A stretch of 64,000 nt of DNA from Macrobrachium rosenbergii (GCF_040412425.1 NC_089792.1:22114861-22178860), one strand, 5' to 3'. Counted from the first letter of the stretch, positions 1 to 11,936 are shown. Numbers and translations: made by a program. The notes: generated by a model not told the origin, from the letters alone.

Positions 1-528
1 AAAAAGAGCAGCTGCAGCATGGATCCAATGGAGAGAAATAGCTAGACTACTGTTGAATACAAATGCCCCATTAGTAGCAAGAGCAAAAGTACATTATGGG
101 TATATAAGACCTGCTCTATGCAGCAAAAATATGGGCACTAACAGGGAAAATGGAGGCAATTTTGGGAAGATGTAACTAAAAATGTTAAGATTCATGCCTG
201 GGATTTGGTGGGAAGATAATGTTTTGAATGAGGAATTTGCAGAGGTTTGGTGCTCAAAGGATAGAAAAAAAAAAGACTGGGATCTCAGATATTAAAATGG
301 TTTTTACATTTAAAGAGAAAGGATGAGGAACAGCTTGTCAGGAAAGCAGTGAATGTGGAAGTACCTGTAGCAAGATAAAGGGGTTTAATTTTCACCTCTT
401 CTTATTTTGTAATAAGTACTAGACACTGACTGGCACTGCTTTATTAACCAAAGTTACCAAACTGTTTCAGTATTTGGATTATTTTTAGAGTTTGTTTCCC
501 TGCTTTTCTGGAGGCAAAGTCATTTATA
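1..528. other. No recognised gene
   Basis: AT-rich sequence with short open frames only. Nothing matches a family I know. The transposase remnant begins immediately to the right, on the opposite strand, so this could be 3' flank or degraded 3' sequence of that element. Confidence 0.4.
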
Positions 529-890
529 TCATTGTATGTGATCTTGCAGCCAGTTTTGTTGTTGACACTTAATAATTGCAAGTCCACTTAGTCTTTCGTG
601 TGCCATGGTAGATCTCCAGTAGGTTTTAATCAATTTGAGCTTTGAGAAGCTTCTTTCTGCTGAGGCAACTATTACAGGGAGCGTGCAGGCTAACCTGAGA
701 GCTATCCAAAGATTAGGGTACAACTCACAAATGCCATTTTGAGACAGGTAAGTAAGAAGCTCAAATGCGGTCATCTTGCTTGTGGGAGTTTTGGAAGACT
801 CTCCATCTCTGTAGTCAATGCACTGCCATCATCTAACTCTTTTCCATAGGTGAGTATATCCCCAAGCTAGACTACAGTTGCATATGGGCT
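529..890 (-). pseudogene. hAT transposase C-terminal dimerisation region, broken
   Basis: The minus strand encodes the C-terminal end of a hAT-superfamily transposase of the ZMYM1-like type. Seen: an 81-residue open frame (774-529) with the family signature SAERSFSKLKLIK followed by RLSGLAII, the hAT dimerisation motif. Residues before it (about 890-776) continue the expected upstream sequence (acidic ELDDGSALT, then LPKLP) but in a neighbouring frame, so a frameshift lies near 776. The catalytic RNase H-like core and the N-terminal zinc finger are absent. The piece is a dead fragment of a full protein of roughly 600-800 residues. Established: this motif mediates transposase multimerisation. 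Inference: truncated old copy. Confidence 0.75.
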
Positions 891-1171
891 GATGAGTGAC
901 ATATCTAAGTGTCCTATATAAAACACCTTTTGGTGTTTTACCCTATCATTAATCACCAACAAGAACTGACCATAAATGGTCATGCAAACCTACCTTTGTC
1001 TTGTTTTTTCTCTTCCTCCGGTCTATTCTTTTTTTCTCTTCTTCCCTTCAGAGGAATAAATCCTTTTTTGAGACATGACAGTAGATCTGATGTCAAATTA
1101 ATCTTGACTTCACATGTTAATCAAATGGATTTGCAGTTGCACCACGGACTACATGAATAGAGACAAGACTA

Positions 1172-1381
1172 CAGTGGCGGCTCATAATTAAATGTATTGG
1201 AATTTAATACTTTTATCAAATAATTGGATAATTTTTTATTTATTTTTTACTTATTTTGTATTTTATTTTTTCTTTTCCAATTTCAATTAATTTTATATTT
1301 TCCAAGCGCTCTTGGGGGCCCCTCTGATGGCATGGGGCCCCCAGGCAACAGCTTAGTTCGCTTATGCCTTGGCTGGCTGTG
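1172..1381. mobile_element. hAT-type non-autonomous element or terminal segment
   Basis: It begins CAGTGGCGGCTCA and ends CTTATGCCTTGGCTGGCTGTG, both typical of hAT element ends. The interior is AT-rich and then a GC-rich stretch with repeated GGGGCCCC. The two ends match as inverted repeats only imperfectly (about 6 of the first 11 positions), and I see no clear 8-bp target duplication, so one end may be damaged. It lies near a hAT transposase remnant, but the layout does not show they were one element. Confidence 0.45.
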
Positions 1382-1384
1382 GTC

Positions 1385-3990
1385 TCCTGAATGTGGTTTC
1401 CTCTTCAAATGTATGAGGTCCCGAAGAGGAGGATGCAATCTTGGCCATAGCAGGGGACCAAAGATCAGTCAGGAACTGTTTGGAAAACTGCCATGGCAGC
1501 CAATTCCACTACCACTGCCTCCTGTTGCAAAAAAGGAAACTCCTTCTGCATGGAAGTGATCCAGCAACAGACTCAGACACAGATGAAGTAGGTCTGGTTC
1601 AAGCTGTTTAGTTGGAAAAGGCCTCTCCGAGGGTATGTAATATTTCCTCTGGCAAGTGAGAGGCTGAGGAAGTGTCTTGCATGATGAGCTAGATCAAAGT
1701 GAATTCTCCTGCCCAGACACAAGAGAATTTACATGGTCCAAAACCCCCTCAGCAAGTCCAGACCATGGCAAGCCCATCAAGACCCTGGGTTCTTTCTGGG
1801 GTCCCCAAAAGGACTCGATGGCTGAAGAATGGTCCACGGGGAAAGCCATGGTCTTGGACTCTTCCTCAAGATAGTTATACTGCTGTATCAGACAGACGAT
1901 CTCAGAGAAACTCATCTTAACTCAGGGTGCCTGAGTCTTGGGGCATAGGACCCTCGAGTCCTTCCAGATCACAGTCCTTCTGAGTTACTCTCTCTGCAGG
2001 AGAGGGATGCTCGCCAGAGCCCCCTGGCAATATCTCAACCACTTGAGCATACAACTGCTCCAGTCTAAGGACCAAACCCGGAATGCATGTTTCCGTGGTC
2101 GGGCTGAGATGGGAGCGTGAATGGTCTGGCTCCTGGAAACCCCTAAGGAGGTGGAGGGGACATGTGAGAGATCCTCAGCACCCTTGCCCAGCCTGCTGGT
2201 GGCCAAATTCCCAGCAGGTGAGTAAGGCTGTGGGCAGTCTCAACCTGCAGTGGCAACAGCCGGATGGGTTAGGGAGAGTAGTCCCAATCACGCAAATGTG
2301 AATGGGGGCTGTCCTGGAGATGTGCTACAGTCTTCTTAGAAGCCGAAACCTCTACAGTAGAAGAAGACTGGATGGGGGACCTCCCATTGCCTTGCCCAGG
2401 TGAGTGGGCTGGTAGGCCAGCATCACTGTTCCAGGACCTTTGCGCTGCTCTCTTTGGAGAGCGGGGAGGGAATGAGTGAGTGCCTGCCTGCTGTCTACTC
2501 ACTTTCTCTCACTGGGCCATGCTGGCAGACAGCCTGGATCCATAGGCCAGGGACCCTTACTGGCCCAGTAAGGTGATTTCCTGGGACTCTTACCGGTGCA
2601 CTGGGAGTCCGTGGAGCCCAGGAATTGGTTGCCCCCGTGCAGTTGGCAATGGGAGCTGCAGTATGGGGGTTACTGCTAGCGAGAGACCTGGCAGCCTTCT
2701 CCGTGGAGGAAGGCTGGCCGCCAGAAGCCCTACGGGACTTCTTTGCTGATGGGTGAGGAAACTTCCTACTTCCTCTGCTTGCTAGCTTTGCTGATGGGTG
2801 AGGAAACCTCCTACTTCCTCTGCTTGCTAGCTTTGGAAGTAGATGGGGGAGGAGGTGACAGCACTCGACGAAGATGAAAATGAAGACGATGGTGAAGACT
2901 CCCTGTTCCTTTCCTTTGACTTCTTCTTCCAGCCAAGGCTGACTTTGGACAGCAGGGTATCAAGGAGGATGTCACCAAGTGAAGATGAAGTGGAAGGCAA
3001 CACCTGGGGCACACTATCGGAGGCAAGTGCGTTGTTATCGGCGCCGTAATGGTGGCCCTCAAGCCGGTGGGAGATCAACCTGAAACACTTGGCTACCCCG
3101 GAGGATCATGCCCCAGAAGGCTTGGGGGACCATAACTCTGTAAGCTCCTCGAGCTCCACAGCACCTGTAAAAAAATGTGGGTTAGGAGAGGCAATCCCTG
3201 TTCACCCCTAGGGGGAGAGTCCTTTCGAGGACACCCCCTCCGAAAGTGGAAGGAAACCGCTGGGAGTAGTCAGACTGGGCATCCTCCCCTCCTCTGATGG
3301 CTCTCTATGACAAGCATTAGGAGACAACAAAGGGGAAACTGCTCCCTTAGGAGTGGCAACAGTAGGTGGAAGCTTGGCCGGGAGAAAGAAGGTACCAGAG
3401 AGAATCTCCAGTGTCACTAGGGGAGTATTGTACTCCGATGACACAGGAGAAACTTTCTTCTCTCTCTCTTCTTTTTCTGAGCAAACTTCACCCACTGTTT
3501 GGAAGGTTAGACTCAACGGTCACTACAAGGACTCGATTGATTGCAGTCATGCTTAATGGCATGATAAGTACAGTATAATGAGTGAGGGTCTGTTTCAAGG
3601 GAGGATAGGAACCAACTGCAAGGCTTGTCCTTTCCTGGGCAATTTCCAATTATTAAAGGTTTCCTTTCCTTACGCTGATGTAAGTTAGAGGTTTGCATTA
3701 TTGATAATCGGCAAATGATCACAAACAAGCATATACTGTATCAAGCACAGAAACAAAAAAAGAAAGCAAATGGCAGTCAGGCAGAGAAATGCAGAGATGT
3801 CTTCACATGACAGCAGCTCAAAGCAAAGTGGAATGCAGACCGACAGGTGGGCAGGGCTCCCCCCTTGCCATCGGTAGCTAACGACCTTGTTTGAAAGTTA
3901 ACAGCTGTACCAGCTCATGTTCGCAAGCAAAATCCTATGTAAAGACCGAAGGTTTGTATTTGTGCAGGAAAATTTTGCTATTTTTAACTG
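1385..3990 (-). mobile_element. DIRS-type retrotransposon, 5' half (terminal repeat plus ORF1)
   Basis: On the minus strand this reads as the 5' part of a DIRS element. The right end (about 3860-3960) is a terminal-repeat segment (TACAAACCT..GGTCTTTACAT, then TTGCTTGCGAACA) that matches the inverted terminal repeat at 11952-12060. Below it are ORF1 (Gag-like) pieces in changing frames: a Pro/Ser-rich stretch at 3516-3208; a basic/serine segment at 3078-2827 (GWKKKSKERNRESSPSSS); and a C-terminal block at 1915-1694 with SAIESFWGPQKEP and LVSGQENSL. Frames change repeatedly, so it is a decayed copy. No reverse transcriptase or RNase H is visible, and the element is truncated near 1385. The family assignment rests on the shared terminal repeat and ORF1 wording, so it is partly inference. 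Confidence 0.6.
2741..2830. repeat. 45-bp tandem duplication
   Basis: Two adjacent 45-bp units (2741-2785, 2786-2830) starting CTTTGCTGATGGGTGAGG and ending TGCTTGCTAG, differing at about one position. It lies inside the DIRS ORF1 remnant, and 45 bp preserves the frame. Confidence 0.85.
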
Positions 3991-4714
3991 TTTGGGTTTA
4001 AGGAACTTTGCAAGTTGATCAGTAGTTGCTGTATCAAATTTTGCTGTGAATGATAATTGCAGATGGGGTAAAACTTGATTTGATGACAGGGTGCATTATA
4101 CACCATATACTTTATGTGCACTAGGGTATTATCAACCACCCCATAAATAACATAAAGGAAGCTGGTTTGTATGTGAAGTATTTAAAGTTACTTGGGTGGG
4201 CTGTATAGCTTGCATACCAGTTAATGAAAGTTTTACAAAACTAATTGACCCACTACTGATACAAATGGTAGAATTAAGAAGGGATTACTATCAACCATGC
4301 CAGGCACTAACACTTGCATGACTGTTGGGTTGGGGACTTTGGTAAAAGCTGCTAGTATACAGGCTGTACAGCCAGCCCAGGTAACAACATGTTTAGGCAC
4401 TAAGTGCAGTCAAAGTCAAAAGTCTGCCTTCACTTATTCATGTAAGTGAACCTAATGCATTTTCTGCAGTGAAAAAAAGACCAGTAAGTACTACTAGAGT
4501 GTTGAATCTGATTGTATTGAGGTTCCAATGAAATTTATGACTGTGGTATAGTTAGTAATGCCATACTTTCTCATATGAGAGATCCTGAGTTTGATCCTGG
4601 CATCAAGTAGAAGTTTATTTCTTTATTTCACATTTGACTGTGGGTTGATTTCCATTATGCTTATTTTTGCACAAAATTTCATTATGAAATACTCAACTTC
4701 AATAATTATTCCAG
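3991..4714. other. Intron sequence upstream of TMLHE exon, tRNA-like segment inside
   Basis: No exon recognised. The gene upstream of the exon at 4715 must splice across this region. A tRNA-like stretch (about 4540-4602) is listed separately; otherwise I see nothing identifiable. Confidence 0.4.
4540..4602 (+). repeat. tRNA-like sequence, probable SINE head
   Basis: A box-like GTGGTATAGTTAGTAATGC and B box-like GTTTGATCC are spaced as in a tRNA (pol III internal promoter), followed by T-rich sequence. The acceptor stem is not convincingly paired, so a tRNA-derived SINE head or tRNA pseudogene is likelier than a functional tRNA. Confidence 0.35.
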
Positions 4715-4848
4715 GTACAACATATATGACCGAGCACCTCTTGCAAGTATTCCAGTGGGAAAAATGCAGGAATTTTATTTACATATGAGAAATCTTGGGA
4801 AAATAGTACAAAATTCTAGAAATGAACATTGGCTGAAACTACAACCAG
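4715..4848 (+). CDS. TMLHE: Trimethyllysine dioxygenase, penultimate coding exon
   Basis: Exon of a TMLHE homologue, the mitochondrial Fe(II)/2-oxoglutarate dioxygenase that hydroxylates trimethyllysine in the first step of carnitine synthesis. Seen: acceptor ATTATTCCAG before 4715, then YNIYDRAPLASIPVGK, and near the end NEHWLKLQPG, matching the family blocks RYNNYDR and FWVKLKPG in position and spacing. Donor CCAG|GTACAG follows 4848. The exon begins with the third base of a codon (xxG, consistent with the Arg before Tyr in relatives) and ends with the first base of a Gly codon, completed by GT at the next exon, so phases agree. The ligand motif HxD and the N-terminal domain must lie in earlier exons left of the window. 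BBOX1 is the close alternative, but the wording favours TMLHE. High confidence. Confidence 0.85.
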
Positions 4849-5094
4849 GTACAGTATTTCATTTATTTTTTATTTTAAGGGAGTTTGAGTTATAAAACAA
4901 CTGCATGCAGAGTGTATTTGTAAACTAAAACGTCCTTTTTACAAAATTAGACTGTTTAATGAGAAATCCATATATCATAGCCCTAATATTCAGTGCTAAA
5001 TTCCCCAGAATTATAATTTCCAAAGCCTTGAAGATAGATGAAGGAATGCTAGAAATCAACTAATGAAGATGGAAGAATTGCTAAATTATTTACA

Positions 5095-5175
5095 GGTACA
5101 CAATCCTTTATCCAAAATCCTTTGGGCCAGATATGTTTAGGTTTTGGGAATTTTTCGGATTTTGGAACTGTGGGG
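5095..5175. repeat. Possible end of a TIR element
   Basis: CACAATCCTTTATCCAAAATCC, with a second copy-like phrase TTTTTCGGATTTTGGAA about 40 bp on, resembles the ends of pogo/Tigger-like miniature elements. No matching opposite end was found, so this is tentative. Confidence 0.3.
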
Positions 5176-5288
5176 TCAGGGGATAATCAAACATCACTAC
5201 TGCAGCAAAAAATATTTTTTATCCTTTTTTCATGTTTTTTTATTATAGTTATTTATTCATTATAGTTATTATTTATATTATGTTATTT

Positions 5289-6085
5289 TCTGAGTCCGAT
5301 TGGAAGAGTTAAATTGAATTTTGAATGAAATTTTGCCATAGGGCCAACACCTAGATCTCAGAACAAGCAATAAATGTAATTAATAGTATGACTTACCTTG
5401 ATATTACATCTATTCAAGGAAAATGGGAAGGTTGCCTTTCAAACCAGTCGGTTATATTAAATTAATATATTTACAGATTTGCAACTAGAATTAATATGGA
5501 CAGGCTGGCAGTTCAGCAATCAAGGCACCTGCTATGTGCCATAAAATGTATAACTACAGTTAGCAAATAAAGAAATCTGAGTAGGCTACAACCCTACAAA
5601 GAGTTGGACACGAATCTCATAAAACACTTCATGTAAGACTGGCTGATAAAATTATTTCACGCTAGCACAACATTAATGCTTGAGGGGCCCTAACCTGTGG
5701 CCCTTGTGGACTGTCGATTGCAGAAGTATCTTGCACATGGCAAGATGGAATTGAGTGTTCTAAGGCAATTGTTTCACAAGGGCAGGGCCAGAACATGAAG
5801 AGTCAGACAACAGGATTCTTATTGCATCTGTGCATGGAGCTTGCTTGCAGAGGATGGATTCAGGCCACTCTTTTAGAAGTTCCGACACGTGGCCAGTGAG
5901 GGGAGGACAGAAAGCACCAAGACTTAGTGTGGTTAACAGTGAAGCGACCTTGCACTTTGGTGTCGGGGAATGGTGCGAGGCCAAGCCAGGTCATGGCATC
6001 GTCCCCTAGTAGGGGTCTCCTCTAGCTGCCATGAAATTTGACTTCCTAGCTAACGGGCTGGAGAGACAAATATCTAGACATGTAT
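5289..6085. repeat. Unclassified dispersed repeat, copy 1
   Basis: Aligns by eye along most of its length with 30855-31905. Shared landmarks in the same order: GCAATAAATGTAAT, GACTTACCTTGATAT, GCCTTTCAAACC, CACAAGGGCA, GGATTCTTATTGCATC, TCCGACAC.TGGCCAGT, and at the right end GATTTCCTAGCTGACGGGCTG in copy 2 (GACTTCCTAGCTAACGGGCTG here). No coding frame is conserved, no family is recognised, and strand is undetermined. This copy is shorter than copy 2, mainly near 5960-6000. Confidence 0.75.
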
Positions 6086-8427
6086 TAATTATTATACAGT
6101 ACTGTTAAATGAATGTGAGATAATTAAGATCATCAGTAGTAAAATGAGTGGCTTACCTATCATCTGGGAGCCTTCTCAGAATGATGACATAAACTTTTAA
6201 ATTTCACTGAAGATCTTATGCTAAGTCTATGAAGATGGGAGACCTGACAGCATCTTTTGATAACTTAGGAACAAGAGAAAATCAGCTAAAATTAGAATAA
6301 AGGCATTTATTTCACCAGTGCTTCTCTTGTCAATACAAAATCAACTAAAATTAGAATAGTCATTGTTTGTATGAATTTCTCCATTTTTTTTGCCAACTAG
6401 AGAATAGGGCCCACTTCACTTGATATAAATTGTCACTGCAAGGCCTGGAGGTAACTTTGGCAATATCTGCTAAAAAGCCTCTAACCCTGAAGCTATGTTG
6501 GATGATCACCAAGAGTAAAGACCTAACATCTCTATGTTTCTGTGATATCACTGAATGTGATGTTAGGACTGTCTGTTAGCAAAATTAGAATGTCAGCAAA
6601 CTATTTGTGTTGCATCTAATAAGGTGCCATTAGAATTATTGACAAATGTTTGGTGTTCAAACATTATCCAATACAGTACTGTCTCGTTTCATACCAAATG
6701 GATTAAAGACACACACCTCCAGGGCATCTGTCTTCCAGGTTGCAGAGGCTGGTTGTGAAATGTCTGAGATGGACAGACCATTCCAAAGGAAGGACATGAT
6801 TCCCCTTGTTAAGGCTGCCTGCAACCATGTGCCTTCTTGGAATGAACCTTTGGGTGCTTTCCACATCGTTGGTCTTAGTCTAGGTAAAACTTGTGATTTA
6901 GGATCTCTAGTCTCATTCCCCTAATGTAAGCTGTGTTATGTTTTCCATTCCCTACTGTTTTGTTCTTGTGAGGAACAAAGGCTTAAAGACCTATATAGAC
7001 TGCCTTCATCTCTCAAGTAGTTTTTATGATGCATCTTGTCTTGTACAGACCAAGTCTCAGAGGTTTGGATGTTTGGAAGTTAGGCTTCTCACCTTTGAAT
7101 TAATGCATCTATGAAAAAATGGACTTCCAGAAAGGAAAAGGGGAACTGTAGGAAATTTGCCTTGAGATTCCAAGTCCCCCCCATCAACAAAGATTTCTTA
7201 TGATTTCTGATGGGGTGAATGGATGGTAGTCTGTGTTGCTACTGCAGAGAACAAATCCTGAACTAACTGCAAGGGGTTAACCTTCCCAGGGAGATTAGCT
7301 CACCTATTGGAGATTGCCACATCTTGGCAAAGGGATTCAGTTTTCAAAGGAAGTCCCACACCAGTGGGGAAATCTCTTGAACCTGTTTTATTAGATAAAC
7401 TAGAACACTACTGAATTGACATCCAACTTGAAATACTAATGTACAGAGAGAAAAGTTATGTTGTTAATTAGTATATGAAAACAGACTGTTACTACCAAAA
7501 GCAACATCAAGGGGTTAAGGAACTTCTTGAAACCAAAACCTAAAATTGGGAGAAAACTGACAGATACTAACTTTGAAATTAAACACTACTTAATGCTTGT
7601 AATTAGAAGTTCTACTGACACTGAAATAGCAGAATACCCCATAAATCATTGAAAAACAATGAAAATTAGTACTAGCTTAATTAAAGTAGTTTGTTAAATC
7701 CCCTCAAATCACATAAAATTACTGGAAATTGTATGCTAAATTCCATTCAAAAAGACATCAGAAACCCTTGATGGTTTCACTAGAATTCTTGGTTGTGCAA
7801 GCAGAATAAGGAGATAAAATGAATGGACTAATACCTGCAAGAATGATGATTATAAAAATTAATGAAGTCAATCCTTAAAAAAAAAAAAAAAATTTTGCAA
7901 AGTTTGGGAACCTCTGTGTCTTGAGAATAGCTCACCAGACAAAAAAAATGGCAGTTATCTACTGGGGACTGATGGATTCATGTGCACAAGTGCAGAGCTA
8001 CCTATTGGCTGTTGCGTTTCTTTTGTTTGTCAAGTAAAAGATTGACTGGTGGAATATTATTGATCACAAAAATTGGGTTAAATTATAAACACTATACAGT
8101 AATGGGTTCTTGGTAAAACAAAGACATTGGTTTTGTGTGGGAAGGCAGCATTGGTAATTCAAAGAGTTTAATGAGATGTTATTTGAAGGAAGAGACAGAG
8201 GGGAATGATATAGATGAAAATGACTAGAAAATATTAAATAGATATATGGGAAGGATGAAGGAAGAAATGGCTTAAGAAGACCATGAAGTATAGAGAGCAT
8301 TATGTAAAGGTGTTCCATTGTTGAAGAAATGCAGTGCTGACACATTTTTTTTATGGTTCATAATATTTCTTGAAATAGAAATATTGTTCTGTTTTACAAA
8401 TGCAGTATCAATTAATTTCTCTTTCAG

Positions 8428-8567
8428 GTACACTTCTTCTCATAGACAACTGGAGGGTGATGCACGGCCGCAACAAGTATTCAGGGCCTCGTGTTATGGG
8501 TGGCTGTTACCTGGACAATGATGGTTTTACCAGTAAAGCCCGAACACTGGAGGTGGCGCTTGATTAA
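8428..8567 (+). CDS. TMLHE: Trimethyllysine dioxygenase, last coding exon
   Basis: Acceptor TTTCTCTTTCAG precedes 8428. The exon opens with GT, completing the Gly codon from 4848, then reads TLLLIDNWRVMHGRNKYSG and ends GGCYLDNDGFTSKARTLEVALD with stop TAA at 8565-8567. DNWR-V-(L/M)-HGR is the distal iron-ligand histidine block of the TMLHE/BBOX dioxygenase fold, with the nearby Arg residues that hold 2-oxoglutarate. The His-to-C-terminus distance is 34 residues here against about 33 in human TMLHE. A candidate AATAAA lies 18 bp after the stop (8585-8590), which would make a very short 3' UTR; later signals are possible. All expected residues are present and there is no frameshift, so the gene looks functional. 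The downstream neighbour, aveugle, converges on it. Confidence 0.9.
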
Positions 8568-9974
8568 TTATTAATTCCATTGAAAATAAAACCACTGAAG
8601 TAGTTGAAATGAGTAACATGAAAATCAGTGATTCTGGTGATGTATCATTTTAGATTTAAAGAAGTAACATTGTTTACTGAATTTACACATTCCTCTGTAA
8701 TAATGAGCTAGTACGTACACAGTTTGCCAATATGCAGTCAAGATATGTTAAGTTTTAATATATTTGTTTAATGTTTATGCTGTTATTGTATATTTTCCAC
8801 ATGAGTTGCTTGTAATGTGTTGCTTTTAATTACCATATCTTAAGTTTCTAGGATTCTATGGTCTGACTGGCTTTTAGCTCATATGAGTAGAGATAGATCA
8901 TCACTAAAGGTGCATATTACATTCTTTTCCAGTTAATTTTTAAGTCCAGGTACTAGTATCATTATATGCATTTTTCTCTTGAAGACAAAGGGTAAATCTC
9001 TCCTTCAACACCACCAGTAGTGGTAGCAATGTGTTCTAATTATGTACTTGAAAAACTGTGATTTTAGCTTTCTCAATAGTCAGTATGATTCAGCCTATAA
9101 TGGAGTATGGCCATAACTGTTGGCATCCCAGTTTAACCTGGGATGTCCAGACAACAAAGCATCTTACAGATGCTTTCCATGGTTAGTTATGTTCCTTTCC
9201 TACTTGGCCATGATTAATTCTAATGTCTTGGTTACTTGCAGGATTTACATCTTACAATTCATCTACTGCAGGGTTCATTGTCACCTTAGATCTTCTCCCA
9301 ATTGTATTTCACATGAACCTGCAGGGATTTTGCATGCCTTGATCTTTTGTACATTTCTTCAAATAACTGATTGTATACGTTTGGCTTCTTGTGCTTCCTG
9401 AATTTTGCATTTAGTAATTTTACCAGCATTTTGTATTTGCCCTTCCCCAAATCTAGTAACTTTGGTTCATTTTCTCTTTGTGCGTAGCATGCTGATCAAG
9501 TACAAAAATGAAGCACTGAATCCATACACACTGTTTTTTACAGTATAAACCAGCTTTTGCTGGATTCCAGTGATGCTCTCATTACTGTCATGTTTCTATA
9601 AAGTTTTCTATGTAGTTTATTCACAGTATATTATGTACTGGTATTCCAGGTCTCTGGTTAAATACTAACATTGGTTTGAAGAGTACTATATTTTAAATCT
9701 GTGATATTTGATGAGATAAAGACCATAGTGGTATGAATAGATATAATTGTTTTTGTTAAGTTGATGGATACTTTACCCTAGAAATGTAATATTTCAGTTT
9801 GACAGTGTCTCCCTGTACATGTAATCAAATGCTCAGTGGTCCTATGTTAGCAGCAAGCATCAGTCAAACTCCAATTTTTATATAACTGACTCTGGTATGG
9901 TTTGTATTTTTCTCTCTTGCAAATAATAATTGCTTGCAAAAAATATGCCAAGAGAAGAATTTTTTTCTGAAGTC
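8568..9974. other. 3' flank of TMLHE, no gene seen
   Basis: Probable 3' UTR and intergenic DNA. AATAAA at 8585-8590 is the first polyadenylation candidate. The open frames here are short and lack recognisable motifs. Confidence 0.5.
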
Positions 9975-10316
9975 AGTAAAAATCTTACCTTTTCTTACAT
10001 GAAAATTACACTTTTATTTTCAAAAGTTATTTACTTAAATATTGTTGTATTTACAGTGTTTATAATGTGATACAGCCATCGCCAGTATTTTTCCACCAAA
10101 CTTCAGTCTGGCCTTGTCTTCCAGTTTTCTCCATATTTGGGGTACCAGTAAAAATCTTATCTTTTTCATATATGTATAAAATTTCACTTTTCTTTTCAAA
10201 AATAATTCATGTAAATGTTGTATTTCCAGTGTTTATGACATAATGCAGCCATCACCAATATTTTTCCACCAATTTTCAGTCCATCGTCATCAAGTCTTCT
10301 CCATATTGGGGGTACC
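9975..10316. repeat. Tandem dimer of a ~170-bp unit
   Basis: Units 9975-10146 and 10147-10316 share AGTAAAAATCTTA at the start, then CAGTGTTTAT, ATTTTTCCACCAA, and TTCTCCATATT..GGGGTACC at the end, roughly 75-80% identical by eye. Not coding. Confidence 0.8.
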
Positions 10317-11936
10317 TTGTATTACATACCTTGATGGTACTTAAAGTTCTTTGCAATGTCCTTTTGCTCCCAGCTGTGTTGCTTTTGCCTTTACTTTTCA
10401 TCCATTCTCTTTGGCCTCTTCCTACCTAGCTGTCCAATTTCTATAACTTAACCTTGCCCTAATTTTCATCTCGACCAACAACAAACCCTTTAGGATAATC
10501 ATGTGTCCAGAAATGCGACTCACTACTATTTAACATTCAAAACCATTTTTCTGTAGGGTTGGCATCGTAATATTTCATATCACTTTGAAAAACTTTGTAG
10601 CTATTAATATTGAACTCATGAAATGTCCTGATAGGTTTTTGTGATAGCAGATGGTATATTATGTATTCCTTTTTATATTAATCATTTCATACAACGGTAT
10701 CAAGTTAATATAATACAGTAATTTAATTTGCTACTCCAGTAATGTCAGTGTGCTTTTAAAGCTGATTTTGTGAATGTAATTATGCTCTTTTGTCTATGTA
10801 ACTGTTATTAGTTCTTGAATATTTTTCATCATGAGAACAGATAGTTTCCAGCATAATTTTAAAAAGAAGCATATTTTTTTAGTTTCACTGATGAGCCTCC
10901 AGTTGTGGATGCACTTTGCTGCCTAAACTTATAACACTTCTGGTACTTTCAAATATGTTTACTCTGAGAATTTTGGCAAGTCTCAAATGTTTTTGTAACA
11001 ATATTTATCAGTAGTTCTTAAGCCAAAAATGTGCCATTATCATCATCAGTATTGTTTGTCAGCTTACCCTTATAATGGGGTAGATGTGAAATAAGTTCCC
11101 TCCATTCTTATCAGCCCTAGGCTCTTTGTGCCTGAGCTCCCATCAGATTTAGGTTATCATGTATCACCTTGTTCAGTTATTTCTTGGGCCTCCCTGTAAG
11201 TCTTTTCCCTGCTATTTCTATATCAACTGTTGCTCTGACATCTGTGTTTCATCTCCTCTCTTCATGCAACATGAATGTATAAATTATTTTAAACTAGGTC
11301 TGAGAAAAACAAAGACCAGTGTGCAGAAAAGTGAAATGTTAGTGCCATCATTCAACAAAGGAACTTATTTGAGGAATAATTCCAATTTGCATTACCAAAA
11401 CTGTCATTGCTCATACATTTGTGATGTTAGGGTGGTTACCACTCAGTCTGGCAGGGCTGATTCTCCAAGGAAATCATTCATGTTAGCCATATGAGGATTG
11501 AAAGTAGAGTATATTTCCAAACTTGCCATAGTTCTTTATGGGTTGTTTTGACTGTACACATAATATTGTAGTTCAGAAAGCTTATACTGTATGCTTTTAT
11601 GACAAATTTGGGAAGAAATTAGATTGTAATTTATATATGCAGCTTGTTAAAGGTGATAGTTTCTAAGTGAAGTTTAAATAATTTAATGTGGATCTATTGA
11701 AAATGTTATTTTTATATTAGTTGTTATGAATGTACTGCAGTTTTTGTTGTATCTAACATAGTTATTTCACTGTTTATTATACTTTCATTTTCTGATCATT
11801 TTGGAGAACCTAGAACATGTTTGCTTTGAGCAAAATCTTGATGCATACTGTGATATAGATTTTAAAACAGCTGTAGTTATGTATAAAACAACTGCAGATC
11901 TGCACTATGATAAATGATTTACAATTTAAAAACAAA
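10317..11936. other. Intergenic, no gene seen
   Basis: AT-rich. A ~110-bp stretch at about 11115-11250 resembles 22660-22775 (both C/T-rich, with a shared TTAGGTTATCAT / CTAGGTCATCAT phrase), suggesting old dispersed repeat sequence. Nothing else recognised. Confidence 0.4.

Larger units (their letters stand above)
4849..8427 (+). other. TMLHE intron (3579 bp), repeat-filled
   Basis: GTACAG at the 5' end and TTAATTTCTCTTTCAG at the 3' end bound the intron. It holds a TIR-like segment (5095-5170) and one copy of an unclassified dispersed repeat (5289-6085). The remaining sequence, about 6086-8427, shows no recognisable gene or element. Confidence 0.75.

Noticed and set aside
6646..6924. Extra TMLHE exon in the 92-codon frame inside the intron
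   Set aside because: No similarity to the family, and the exons at 4848 and 8428 already join in phase without it.
4715..8567. BBOX1 (gamma-butyrobetaine dioxygenase) as identity of the dioxygenase
   Set aside because: YNIYDR, WLKLQPG and the short GGCYLDNDGF tail match TMLHE wording better; BBOX1 has different sequence and a longer tail in this region.
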